This document shows positions 52,925-61,607 of a stretch of 64,000 bases of DNA, one piece after another. Both the position numbers and the translations under genes were made by a program. Source of the stretch: Olavius algarvensis associated proteobacterium Delta 3 (GTDB taxonomy: Bacteria; Desulfobacterota; Desulfobacteria; Desulfobacterales; CAFBRK01); the NCBI GenBank assembly GCA_903231505.1, contig CAFBRK010000133.1, forward strand, positions 124,001 through 188,000, read 5' to 3'. Within the stretch, counting starts at the first letter, position 1; each line of letters starts with the position of its first letter. The notes beneath the pieces were generated by a model. It was not told the DNA's origin, did no database searches, and was given only the letters and a program-made list of their open reading frames with translations.

Positions 52925-53203
52925 TACGAATACGGAATGCCTATGGCGACATCTTTGGGAATGGGAAACAAAAAACTGACCGATCTACTGGGATTTGCTC
53001 CCAAAGTCAGTCCCGAAAACTGCGCTTTAATCGCAATAAGAAGCATAGACCATCTTGAAAAGGCGAACATCAGGAGTGTCAATCTTCCTGTTTATACAAT
53101 GAGCGATATCGACAGAAGAGGAGCTTACAGCGTTATTGACCAGGTCCTCCATTCTTTGAAAGAAAGAGTCGATCACATTCACGATGGAATACAAACTCCC
53201 TGA
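52925..53203 (+). pseudogene. Arginase/agmatinase-family gene remnant
   Basis: The 93-codon frame reads GMPMATSLGMGNKKLTDLLG, then PENCALIAIRSIDHLEKANI, YTMSDIDRRGAYSVIDQVLH and ERVDHIHDGIQTP. This is the central part of an arginase: the HGMPLA-type loop, the 'IGIRSLDPGE' strand and the 'FTMxxIDxxG' helix. In intact arginases the segment after VDGIH continues into the SFDxDxxDP metal motif; here it breaks off. The N-terminal manganese motifs are also absent and a TAA precedes. The product cannot be active. It lies just upstream of ornithine-degradation genes, where arginase (arginine to ornithine) would fit. Confidence 0.75.
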
Positions 53204-53312
53204 AGAATAAGACAAATGGTTACTCGTTTTCAATGAATCTAACGTTTGTATTCTAATAGTTTTTGGTACTTGGTTATTGTTTGGGGCAGGGTATATTTTG
53301 ACGACATGGCAG

Positions 53313-53329
53313 CGCCGCCCTTCGCGGCG
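53313..53329 (+). other. GC-rich hairpin upstream of ord
   Basis: CGCCGC (53313-53318) and GCGGCG (53324-53329) surround CCTTC. It lies about 40 bp before the ord start codon in the leader of the ornithine operon; a terminator or attenuator role is possible, but no T-run is present. Confidence 0.5.
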
Positions 53330-53371
53330 GCGAATGCGTTACAAGGTCGATTGAATTAAGGAGGGAGTCAC

Positions 53372-54430
53372 ATGCGAGATAAACTAAACGTAGCGGTTCT
53401 CGGTACCGGCCAGATGGGATCCGGAATTGTCAGACTGTTGATGCGAAAACAAGGAGTGGCAATTGTGGGGGTATACGGTCGGCGGGCGGATCGGGCCGGG
53501 GTCGATGTGGGAGAGGCCATCGGACTCGACGAGAAAATGGGGGTCGCACTCACCGCCGATCTTCCCGGCATGCTGTCATCGGCAAAACCGGATGTCGTTA
53601 TCCAGGCGACCTGCTCGAAGGTCGAACAGGCCGCCGATGAGATCAAAACCGCCGTGCAAGGCGGAGCGAATGTCATCTCCATTGCCGAGGAAATGGCGTA
53701 TCCGTCATACGAGGCGCCCGGGCTTTCCGAGGAGATTCATACGCTTGCCATGGAGAACGAGGTCACGGTCGTCGGAACGGGCATCAATCCCGGTTTTGTC
53801 CTGGATCTTCTGGTGATTTCCCTGACGGGCGTATGCTACGGGGTGGAATCGATCACCGCACGGCGGATCAACGACCTGTCGCCCTACGGCCCGTCCGTCC
53901 TGCAAACCCAGGGCGTGGGCATCACCCCCGAAGCGTTTAAAAAAGGCGTCGAGGACGGATCGGTGGTCGGCCACTTCGGGTTTCCGGAATCCATCAGCAT
54001 GATCGCCGCGGCACTCGGCTGGAAGATCGAAAAGATCGAACAAACCCGTGATCCGATCATTTCCAATGTCCACCGGGAAACCGAGTTTGTGAACATCGAA
54101 CCCGGCCTGACCGCGGGCTGCACGCACACGGCCAAGGGTTACATGGATGGCAAACCGGTCATTCACCTGATTCACCCCCAGCAGGTCCATCCGCACCTGG
54201 AGGACGTGCAGACCGGTGACTATATCGACATCAAGGGTGAGCCGGACATTAGTTTTTCCAGCGGTCCCGAGATCCCCGGCGGCATCGGCACGATTGCCCT
54301 GGCGGTCAACATGATTCCCCAGGTGGTCACCAGTCTTCCGGGACTGAAAACCATGGCGGACCTGCCGGCGCCGGCGGCCATCATGGGGGATGTGCGGCAA
54401 CTGATCGAGTCCCGGAAATACGGAGAGTAG
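53372..54430 (+). CDS. ord: 2,4-diaminopentanoate dehydrogenase
   Basis: Oxidatively deaminates (2R,4S)-2,4-diaminopentanoate, formed from D-ornithine by OraSE, to 2-amino-4-oxopentanoate with NAD(P). 352 residues: Rossmann motif VLGTGQMGSG (G11, G13, G16), the DVVIQATCSKVEQAADEI helix, GTGINPGFVLDLLV, and the C-terminal IPGGIGTIALAVNMIPQVV. The family resembles DAPDH/dihydrodipicolinate-reductase folds. An ideal AAGGAGGGAG precedes the ATG. It is the first gene of the ornithine operon; ortA follows after 156 bp. Confidence 0.94.
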   Translation: MRDKLNVAVLGTGQMGSGIVRLLMRKQGVAIVGVYGRRADRAGVDVGEAIGLDEKMGVALTADLPGMLSSAKPDVVIQATCSKVEQAADEIKTAVQGGANVISIAEEMAYPSYEAPGLSEEIHTLAMENEVTVVGTGINPGFVLDLLVISLTGVCYGVESITARRINDLSPYGPSVLQTQGVGITPEAFKKGVEDGSVVGHFGFPESISMIAAALGWKIEKIEQTRDPIISNVHRETEFVNIEPGLTAGCTHTAKGYMDGKPVIHLIHPQQVHPHLEDVQTGDYIDIKGEPDISFSSGPEIPGGIGTIALAVNMIPQVVTSLPGLKTMADLPAPAAIMGDVRQLIESRKYGE

Positions 54431-54586
54431 ATCGGTCGTATTCGAATCCGGGAGGCATGGCGTTTTGGAATCCGCCGTATTGGTTCTGCGTCTCTATACG
54501 TCAGCTCTCGATTGCGGTATAATCCTAACTTATCGTCAAAATGACATCCGAATTGGGCCTTGTCCATCTTACGAAAGGGAACGATT

Positions 54587-54898
54587 ATGGAACGCGCGGT
54601 CAAAAACACGTGGGTGGAAATCGGTGCCGTCATTCTTGAAAAAGACCAACGCGCGCCGAACCTGCCCGATGATACAAAACAAGTCCCTTTGGAAATGCGG
54701 GTAAAAGGGTTTCTCCTTCATGACGCGGAAATCGGCGCAGAAGCCGAAATCATCACGCCCTCGGGGCGCACGGTCAGGGGCACGCTTACCGGGATCAACC
54801 CGGAGTATACCCATATGTTCGGCCGCCCGATTCCCGAGCTGTCTCCAATCGCCGGAGAGATCCGGGCGATTCTCCGGGAAAGGAGGAACGCGTCATGA
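54587..54898 (+). CDS. ortA: 2-amino-4-oxopentanoate thiolase, alpha subunit
   Basis: 103 residues. Small subunit of the PLP enzyme that thiolytically splits 2-amino-4-oxopentanoate with CoA into acetyl-CoA and alanine. Recognised by WVEIGAVILEKDQRAPNLPD, the VPLEMRVKGFL segment and GINPEYTHMFGRPIPEL. The ATG at 54587 (GAAAGGGA upstream) is preferred over an upstream TTG. Its stop overlaps the ortB start in an ATGA junction. Confidence 0.94.
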   Translation: MERAVKNTWVEIGAVILEKDQRAPNLPDDTKQVPLEMRVKGFLLHDAEIGAEAEIITPSGRTVRGTLTGINPEYTHMFGRPIPELSPIAGEIRAILRERRNAS

Positions 54899-56316
54899 GT
54901 ACGGATTCCTATAAAACAATAATGGATCAAAAAGCGGACATCATGCGCGCCTCGGTTGGTATCGATTATGAGAAATACACCACCGGCCCGCTTTCTTTCG
55001 ATTACGAGGCCATGCTCAACGACACCGGTTACGACCTGGATGCCATCCGCGATATCCAGAGCCGTTCCGCTGTGGGCGATACACCGCTGGTGGAACTGAA
55101 GAATTTGACCGAACTCGTCCGTACCGTGTCCGACCCGGGCAAGGGCGCGCGGCTTTTCGTCAAGGACGAGGCCGCCAATCCGTCGGGTTCGTTCAAGGAC
55201 CGGCGGGCATCGCTATCGGCCTTCGAGGCGAAGAAAAAAGGGTACCCGGGCATCGCGGCGGCAACCAGCGGCAACTACGGCGCGGCTGTGGCGTCCCAGG
55301 CCGCCAAGGCGGGCCTGGGGTGCATCATCGTGCAGGAAGCCTTTGACAGCCAGGGAATTGCCCAGCCGGAGATCGCCGAAAAGACACGGGCCTGCGAGGC
55401 GTACGGCGCCGAAGTCGCCCGGCTGTCCGTGGGACCTGAACTCTTTTACTATTTTCTCATCGTTTTAGAGGAAACCGGATATTTCAACGCCTCCCTGTAT
55501 ACGCCCTATTCCATCCTGGGCATCGAAACACTGGGTTATGAACTGGCCGTGCAGGTGAATGAGCGGGAGGGGCGGTTTCCGGATCTGGTGATCGCCACCC
55601 ATGCCGGTGGCGGCAATGTGACCGGCACGGCCCGGGGGCTCATCAAGGCCGGGGCGGCCGATACCCTGATGGTGGCTGCCAGCGTGGATCTGTCCGGCCT
55701 TCACATGGCCTCGGACCGGGATTTCAACCGCAAGTCCTTTACCACGGGCCATACCGGCTTTTCCGTGCCGTTCTCCACCTGGCCGGACCGGACGGATGTT
55801 CCGAGAAACGCAGCCCGGTCTCTCCGGTATATGGACCGGTTCGTCACGGTGACCCAGGGTGAGGTGTTCTACATGACCGAAGCCCTCGCGGCCATTGAGG
55901 GCATGGAAAGAGGCCCGGCCGGAAACACGTCCCTTGCCGCGGCGTTTGCCATCGCACGGGAATTGGACCGCGAACAGATCATCGTCGTCCAGGAGACCGA
56001 ATATACCGGCGCGGGCAAGCATCCGCTGGGGCAGTTGAACCTGGCCAAGCAGATGGGGATCGACGTCCGCCGGGGAGATCCCAGGGAAAACCGGCCGGGG
56101 AAGGCTATCGTCATCCCGGAGCATCCATCGCAGATCACGCCGGTCGAAATGGATCTGGATCGCCTCCGGCGCTCCTATTTGCGAAAGGCTCTGGATTCAC
56201 TTCCGGAAGGAGAGACTGTCACCGAGACGGATATCGCGTTTCTGGCCGCCGAAATAAAAACCGGCGAAACCTATGTCAGGGAGGCCATCGAGTCCCATGA
56301 AAGAACGAAAAGATGA
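54895..56316 (+). CDS. ortB: 2-amino-4-oxopentanoate thiolase, beta subunit (PLP)
   Basis: 473 residues of the fold-type II PLP family (threonine synthase-like). The Schiff-base Lys101 lies in NPSGSFKDRRAS; PLP phosphate binding is shown by ATSGNYGAAVASQAAK and HAGGGNVTGTARGL; the C-terminal IIVVQETEYTGAGKHPLGQL is specific for OrtB. With OrtA it makes acetyl-CoA and alanine from the ornithine-derived C5 ketone. Translationally coupled to ortA (ATGA), with AAGGAGG inside the end of ortA. oraS begins 20 bp before its stop. Confidence 0.95.
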   Translation: MSTDSYKTIMDQKADIMRASVGIDYEKYTTGPLSFDYEAMLNDTGYDLDAIRDIQSRSAVGDTPLVELKNLTELVRTVSDPGKGARLFVKDEAANPSGSFKDRRASLSAFEAKKKGYPGIAAATSGNYGAAVASQAAKAGLGCIIVQEAFDSQGIAQPEIAEKTRACEAYGAEVARLSVGPELFYYFLIVLEETGYFNASLYTPYSILGIETLGYELAVQVNEREGRFPDLVIATHAGGGNVTGTARGLIKAGAADTLMVAASVDLSGLHMASDRDFNRKSFTTGHTGFSVPFSTWPDRTDVPRNAARSLRYMDRFVTVTQGEVFYMTEALAAIEGMERGPAGNTSLAAAFAIARELDREQIIVVQETEYTGAGKHPLGQLNLAKQMGIDVRRGDPRENRPGKAIVIPEHPSQITPVEMDLDRLRRSYLRKALDSLPEGETVTETDIAFLAAEIKTGETYVREAIESHERTKR

Positions 56317-56644
56317 TTTCGACTCCCGGAGGGAGCATTTAAAGGACATGTCGGATGCGCAATTGCATGATCATTTCTGGTCCCTGGTGGAGCAGATGGT
56401 CCAACCGCTGGTGGAAGAGGCCCGAACCCACACCTCGCCGTCGATCGAGCGGTCGATCCTGCTTCGCATGGGCTTTTCGAGCCTGGAAACCAAACCGCTG
56501 GTGAACCGGATGCTGGAAAAGGGATTGCTGGGCCATGGTGCCGGAAATCTGATTCTGAAACTGGCCCAAAAAAAAGGCATCACCGTGAGGCAGGCGGGCC
56601 TTGGCTTGATAGAGGGCAAATACTGGGAGGAGTTGTCCGTATGA
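56297..56644 (+). CDS. oraS: D-ornithine 4,5-aminomutase, small (S) subunit
   Basis: 115 residues. It starts MKERKDDFDSRREHLKDMSD at the ATG at 56297 and contains RSILLRMGFSSLETKPLVNR and a C-terminal AGNLILKLAQKKGITVRQAG, the known OraS pattern. The short subunit caps the TIM barrel of OraE. It overlaps ortB by 20 bp and joins oraE by an ATGA junction. A GTG frame start further upstream is not needed. Confidence 0.93.
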   Translation: MKERKDDFDSRREHLKDMSDAQLHDHFWSLVEQMVQPLVEEARTHTSPSIERSILLRMGFSSLETKPLVNRMLEKGLLGHGAGNLILKLAQKKGITVRQAGLGLIEGKYWEELSV

Positions 56645-58839
56645 AACGGTTGAAGCCCAATGAAAAAATCGACGTCCCGGAGATTCTCAAGGACCTGGAT
56701 CAATACCGCCCGAAGCGCAAGGGCTGGACCTGGCGAAAACCCTTGAAACATCAGAGGGTAGGACCGTTCGAGCTGAAGGACACTTCCGAGAACCTGAAGC
56801 ATTCCGTGCCGCTGCCGTCCGCCCATTATTTCGACGACATCGATCCCCAGTGCGATTTCGTCATCACCACGGAAATCGCCTCGGGCCGGTTCGAGGACGA
56901 CATCCGGCGGATGCGCATGGCCGCATGGCACGGGGCCGATCATATCATGGTGATCCGCACCGCCGGCCAGTCCCATTTCGACGGCCTCATCGAGGGCACG
57001 CCCGAAGGTGTCGGCGGCATTCCCATTTCCCGCAAACAGGTCCGCGCGTCGCGCAAGGCGCTGGATTTGATCGAAGCGGAAGTCGGCCGGCCCATCAATT
57101 TTCATTCCTATGTCAGCGGCGTGGCCGGGCCCGAAATCGCGGTGATGTTTTCGGAAGAGGGCGTCAACGGCGCCCACCAGGATCCCCAGTACAACGTGCT
57201 GTACCGGAACATCAACATGCACCGGTCATTCGTGGACGCCGCCGAGGCCAAGACCGTCATGGCGGATGCCGGGATTCTCCAGATCGACGGCGCCCACAAT
57301 GCCAATGCCACGGCCAAGGAGGCCTGGAAGGTCATGCCCGAGCTTCTGGTGCAGCATGCCGTGAACTGCGCGTTTTCCCGCGCCGCCGGCATGCCCGGAG
57401 AAAATATTGCCCTTTCCACGGTGCCCCCCACGGCACCGCCGGCTCCCAAGCTGTGGCTCGACCTGCCCTACGCCATCGCCCTGCGCGACCTGTTTGCAGG
57501 GTATAAATTCAGGGCACAGCAGAACACCCGGTACATGGAAGCCGACATGGCCGAAGCCACCATCACCCACGTTCTGGACACCCTGATTTCCCGCATGACC
57601 TCCGCCGACATCCAGAGCACGATCACGCCGGACGAGGGCCGGAACGTTCCCTGGCATTACAACAATATCCTGGGGGTGAACACGGCGCGTCAGACGCTCA
57701 TGGGATTGGACGGCCTGATGGAGATGATCGATCTGAAACAGGAGGGACACCTGCCCGAAAAGGTCCGGGAACTGAAAGAACGCGCCATCCTGTTTCTCGA
57801 GGAGATCATTGAAAACGGCGGGTATTTCGCAGCCGTGGAGCAGGGCCAGTTCGTGGATTCCGGGTACTTCCCCGAACGAAACGATGACGGCATCGCGCGT
57901 GACCCCGAAGGCGGGGTCTCCGCCGGCAGCATTGTCAAGCGGGAACCCGATTACGGAGCGCCGGTGTGCAGCCACTTCGGCGCCAACACGTATTCGGACA
58001 AGGCATGCGATGCCTATGGTGGATGCACCCTGTGCGATCCATCCAAGATTGCCTACATCGATGAGTTGGATGAATCGGACAACGTTCACAACCGTCTTAA
58101 AATACCCATGGCGGAAAAAGCGGACGGGCGGGTGCGGCCGGAAGTGGAGTGGGCCGGGGACGGCATTGTCTGCGTGACGCTTTTCGTTCCGGAAGAACCG
58201 CGGGTCGCCGAAGCCGCTGCCCTGGAAATGGCCCGGAAGATGGGACTTACGGAACCCGAAGTGATCAGCCGCCGGTTGATCCATCCCGCCGAGGGATCCC
58301 TGTTCGAGATCAAGGGGCTGTTGGATGTTGCCGTGGACAAAACCAAACTGGTGATTCCCGAAGAAGAGACGGTCATGCCGGATGATGAGATCGAAGCCTT
58401 TGTAAGGCCCCGTGGCATTCATGTGGTGGCCGCCACCGTGGGCGAGGATGAGCATTCGGTGGGCATGCGGGAAATCATCGACATCAAGCACGGCGGCCTG
58501 GAAAAATACGCGTTCCACTGCCATTACCTGGGCACGTCCGTGCCGGTATCCAAAGTGCTGGACGCCGTCCAGGAAACCGGTGCCAAAGCCGCATTGATTT
58601 CGACGATCATTTCCCACAACGACATCCACCGGGTCAACATGCGCCGGCTTCACGATCTTGCCGTCGAGCGCGGCATACGCGACGGCCTGATCCTGATCGC
58701 CGGCGGCACGCAGGTCAATGACGCCATGGCCGTCGAGTGCGGGATGGATGCCGGATTCGGCCGGGGCACCAAGGGGGGGCATGCGGCGAGCTTTATCGTG
58801 GGAAAACTGATGGATAAAGAAAGGGGTCAAACCGGATAA
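56641..58839 (+). CDS. oraE: D-ornithine 4,5-aminomutase, large (E) subunit, adenosylcobalamin/PLP
   Basis: 732 residues. Radical B12 and PLP enzyme converting D-ornithine to 2,4-diaminopentanoate. The N-terminal two thirds form the TIM barrel (RFEDDIRRMRMAAWHGADHI, INFHSYVSGVAGPEIAVMF, GAHNANATAKEAWKVMPELL). The B12-binding Rossmann domain has DEHSVG (DxHxxG) with axial-ligand candidate His605, and Lys616 exactly 11 residues later. That spacing equals His618/Lys629 of the Clostridium sticklandii enzyme, where the Lys holds PLP in the resting state. Also present are CHYLGTSVPVSKVLDAV and IAGGTQVNDAMAVECGMDAG. All expected residues are intact. Confidence 0.96.
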   Translation: MKRLKPNEKIDVPEILKDLDQYRPKRKGWTWRKPLKHQRVGPFELKDTSENLKHSVPLPSAHYFDDIDPQCDFVITTEIASGRFEDDIRRMRMAAWHGADHIMVIRTAGQSHFDGLIEGTPEGVGGIPISRKQVRASRKALDLIEAEVGRPINFHSYVSGVAGPEIAVMFSEEGVNGAHQDPQYNVLYRNINMHRSFVDAAEAKTVMADAGILQIDGAHNANATAKEAWKVMPELLVQHAVNCAFSRAAGMPGENIALSTVPPTAPPAPKLWLDLPYAIALRDLFAGYKFRAQQNTRYMEADMAEATITHVLDTLISRMTSADIQSTITPDEGRNVPWHYNNILGVNTARQTLMGLDGLMEMIDLKQEGHLPEKVRELKERAILFLEEIIENGGYFAAVEQGQFVDSGYFPERNDDGIARDPEGGVSAGSIVKREPDYGAPVCSHFGANTYSDKACDAYGGCTLCDPSKIAYIDELDESDNVHNRLKIPMAEKADGRVRPEVEWAGDGIVCVTLFVPEEPRVAEAAALEMARKMGLTEPEVISRRLIHPAEGSLFEIKGLLDVAVDKTKLVIPEEETVMPDDEIEAFVRPRGIHVVAATVGEDEHSVGMREIIDIKHGGLEKYAFHCHYLGTSVPVSKVLDAVQETGAKAALISTIISHNDIHRVNMRRLHDLAVERGIRDGLILIAGGTQVNDAMAVECGMDAGFGRGTKGGHAASFIVGKLMDKERGQTG

Positions 58840-58901
58840 TCAACGAAATGGATTTCCTGCTGAAATTCTGATAGTTTATTTACTGTGTACTCAGGTGCAT
58901 T

Positions 58902-60254
58902 ATGAAACACGTACTGATCCTGGGAGCCGGAGCGGTGGCGCGCCCCGCAGTCAGCTACCTGTTGGAAAAAGAGGGCGTCGCGGTGGCCGTTGCCGATCAG
59001 GACCCGGAAAAGGCCGAAGCCCTTGTCGCCGGGCACCCCGCCGGCCGGGCCGTCGCGTTGGACGCCGGAGACGCCCCGATGCTGGAACGAACCATCGCGG
59101 GTGCCGACATCGTCGTCAGCCTCCTGCCCTGGACCCTGCATCCGGTCATCTCCGAACTGTGCCTGGCCCACGGCAAGCACATGGTGACCGCCTCCTATGT
59201 CAAAGAGGAAATGCAGGCCCTGGATCGTGACGCACAGGCCAAGGGCCTGATCTTTCTCAACGAGGTGGGGGTGGACCCGGGCCTCGATCACATGTCGGCC
59301 ATGCAGATCATCGATGCCGTCCACGCAGGAGGGGGAAGGATCGACAGTTTCTTCTCATACTGCGGCGGCCTTCCTGCCCTGGAGAGCAACAACAACCCCC
59401 TGGGGTACAAGTTCTCCTGGAGTCCGGAAGGGGCCATGCTGGCGGCCACCAACGACGGGCGCTACATGGAACACGGCAAGGTTTATGAAGTACCCGGGGG
59501 CGATCTTTTCAAACACTACTGGCTGAAAAGCGTCCCCGGCGCCGGGGTTTTCGAAGCCTATGTCAACCGGGATGCCCTGCCTTATCTGAAGATTTACGGC
59601 ATCGAGGACGCCACCGGCATCTACCGGGGCACCCTGCGAAACGTCGGCTACTGCGAAACCTGGGACTTCATCAAGCAGCTGGGGCTGCTCAACCGTAAAA
59701 TGAAGTTCGACTTCGATGAGGTCACCCCCCGCGAAGTGCTGGCCAACATCGTGAACTGCCCCGTGACGGACGTGCGGGCAGGCGTGGCCGCATACCTCAA
59801 GATTCCGGAGCACGCCCTGACACTCAAGAAACTGGAGTGGCTGGGATTGCTTTCCGACCGAAAGTGTCCCATCGGTACGGCCTCGGTCTTCGAGATGTTC
59901 TCCCACACCCTTAAGCACCGATTGGTGTACGACGAAGGGGAGATGGACCTTTTGGTGATGCACCACGAATTCGAAGCCGTTTACCCGGGCATGCCCCGTC
60001 AACGCATCCAGTCCACCCTCATCGACCACGGCGATCCCGAAGGCGATAGCTCCATGTCACGAACCGTGGGCTATCCGGTGGGCATAGCGGCCGGCCTGAT
60101 CGCCGAAGGCAGCATCAGCCGGACGGGGGTGCTGCGGCCGGTATCGGCCGAAATCTACATGCCCGTGCTGGCCGAATGCGAGCGCCTGGGCATTCACTTC
60201 AAAGAACGCCGTTCCAATCTGGAGACGGATGAAATCAGTTGTTGGGGAGATTGA
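58902..60254 (+). CDS. Saccharopine dehydrogenase, AASS C-terminal type
   Basis: 450 residues. It follows the saccharopine-reductase half of the animal AASS enzyme closely: KHVLILGAGAVARPAVSYLL, VSLLPWTLHPVISELCLAHG, HMVTASYVKEEMQALD, EVGVDPGLDHMSAMQIIDAV, FSYCGGLPALESNNNPLGYK, FSWSPEGAML, WLGLLSDRKC and the C-terminal RTVGYPVGIAAGLIAEGSIS. The predicted reaction is saccharopine plus NAD(P) to glutamate and 2-aminoadipate 6-semialdehyde. It lies 62 bp after oraE and overlaps the next gene (lysine-ketoglutarate reductase-like) by 26 bp, which would complete the saccharopine pathway. Action on an ornithine analogue cannot be excluded. Confidence 0.9.
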   Translation: MKHVLILGAGAVARPAVSYLLEKEGVAVAVADQDPEKAEALVAGHPAGRAVALDAGDAPMLERTIAGADIVVSLLPWTLHPVISELCLAHGKHMVTASYVKEEMQALDRDAQAKGLIFLNEVGVDPGLDHMSAMQIIDAVHAGGGRIDSFFSYCGGLPALESNNNPLGYKFSWSPEGAMLAATNDGRYMEHGKVYEVPGGDLFKHYWLKSVPGAGVFEAYVNRDALPYLKIYGIEDATGIYRGTLRNVGYCETWDFIKQLGLLNRKMKFDFDEVTPREVLANIVNCPVTDVRAGVAAYLKIPEHALTLKKLEWLGLLSDRKCPIGTASVFEMFSHTLKHRLVYDEGEMDLLVMHHEFEAVYPGMPRQRIQSTLIDHGDPEGDSSMSRTVGYPVGIAAGLIAEGSISRTGVLRPVSAEIYMPVLAECERLGIHFKERRSNLETDEISCWGD

Positions 60255-61596
60255 AACATTGAAAACCCTGCTGATTCGGGCCGAAGATAAAAACCGATGG
60301 GAACGCAGGACACCGCTGGTACCGGCAGATCTGCGGGAAATCATCGCCGAAACCGGTGCCGGCGCCTTCGTGGAGAAATCCGACAAGCGGGTGTTTGCAG
60401 AGGATCACTACGCAGCGGCAGGGGCCGGCCGCTGCGCGGGCATGGCCGATGGGGATGTCATCCTCGGCGTCAAGGAAATTCCGGTCGAAAAAATCCTGGA
60501 CAACAAAACCTATGTCTTTTTTTCCCACACCGTAAAAGGGCAGCAAAGCAACATGCCGCTGCTGCGGCGGATCATCGAAAGCGGCTCCACCCTCATCGAC
60601 TACGAACGGATCACAGACACAGAGGGCCGCCGCCTGATTTATTTCGGCCCCTACGCGGGGCATGCCGGCGCCATCGACATCCTCTCGCTCATGGGCGAGC
60701 ACTGGGCCGCCGCGGGCATCGACACCCCGTTCGCTAAAGTTCGCCGCGCGCACCAGTACGAATCGGTAAATGCGGCCTGCGAACACCTCGGTGACATCGG
60801 CGGCCGCATTCAAAATGACGGGTTGCCCCGGCAGTTGTGCCCCTTTACCATCGGTATTTTAGGGTACGGCAACGTATCCGGCGGCGCCCAGGAGATCCTC
60901 GACTCCCTGCCCACCGAGCGCATCGCGGCCGACGCGATCAACGATCGGGTAGGCCGGGGTGAGGGCGACCGGCATACCGTCTATCTGACCGTGTTCAAAG
61001 AGCAGGACCTGGTGACGCCCAAGGCGGACGGGGCCGTGTTCGACCTGCAGGAATATTACGACCACCCGGAGCGATACGAGAGCCGATTCGACCGGTTCCT
61101 GCCCAGTTTCACCCTGCTGGTCAACGCGGTCTACTGGGAGAAACGCTATCCCCGGTTCGTGACCTGGGCGGGCTTGAAACGGCTGACCGAGAGGGCAACG
61201 CGGCTCAAACTCAGTGGAATCGCAGACATCTCCTGCGACACCCACGGTTCGATCGAGTGCAATGTCAAATCCACGGACAGCGATATGCCGGCCTACCGGG
61301 TCGACCCCGCCACCGGAACGATCAGCGACGGCCACTTGGGAGAAGGGATCGTGTTGCTGGCCGTGGACAACCTGCCCTGCGAACTGCCCATGGATTCCTC
61401 GTCGTTTTTCAGCAAGCAGCTCAGGTCGTATGTCCCCGGACTGCTGGCAGCGGACTACGATGGTTCTCTGGGCACATCGGGCCTGCCGCCCGAGATCCAA
61501 AAAGCGGTCATCGTCTACAACGGCCGGTTGACCCGCGATTACGAATACCTGAATGGTTATTTGAATCCTGAGGGGTTCGACACCACTTTACCGTAA
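60229..61596 (+). CDS. Lysine-ketoglutarate reductase-like enzyme, AASS N-terminal type
   Basis: 455 residues (10 fewer if the TTG at 60259, preceded by GGGGAG, is the start). The AlaDH/PNT-type N-domain has IRAEDKNRWERRTPLVPADL, YVFFSHTVKGQQSNMPLLRR and STLIDYERITDTEGRRLIYF, and the Rossmann domain TIGILGYGNVSGGAQEILDS, each matching the lysine-ketoglutarate reductase half of AASS. The C-terminal third (DISCDTHGSIECNVKSTDSD onward) is also shared with that family. The predicted reaction is condensation of lysine with 2-oxoglutarate to saccharopine. With the preceding gene it forms a split AASS inside an ornithine-degradation operon. Confidence 0.88.
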   Translation: MKSVVGEIETLKTLLIRAEDKNRWERRTPLVPADLREIIAETGAGAFVEKSDKRVFAEDHYAAAGAGRCAGMADGDVILGVKEIPVEKILDNKTYVFFSHTVKGQQSNMPLLRRIIESGSTLIDYERITDTEGRRLIYFGPYAGHAGAIDILSLMGEHWAAAGIDTPFAKVRRAHQYESVNAACEHLGDIGGRIQNDGLPRQLCPFTIGILGYGNVSGGAQEILDSLPTERIAADAINDRVGRGEGDRHTVYLTVFKEQDLVTPKADGAVFDLQEYYDHPERYESRFDRFLPSFTLLVNAVYWEKRYPRFVTWAGLKRLTERATRLKLSGIADISCDTHGSIECNVKSTDSDMPAYRVDPATGTISDGHLGEGIVLLAVDNLPCELPMDSSSFFSKQLRSYVPGLLAADYDGSLGTSGLPPEIQKAVIVYNGRLTRDYEYLNGYLNPEGFDTTLP

Positions 61597-61607
61597 AGGA
61601 GACCAGA

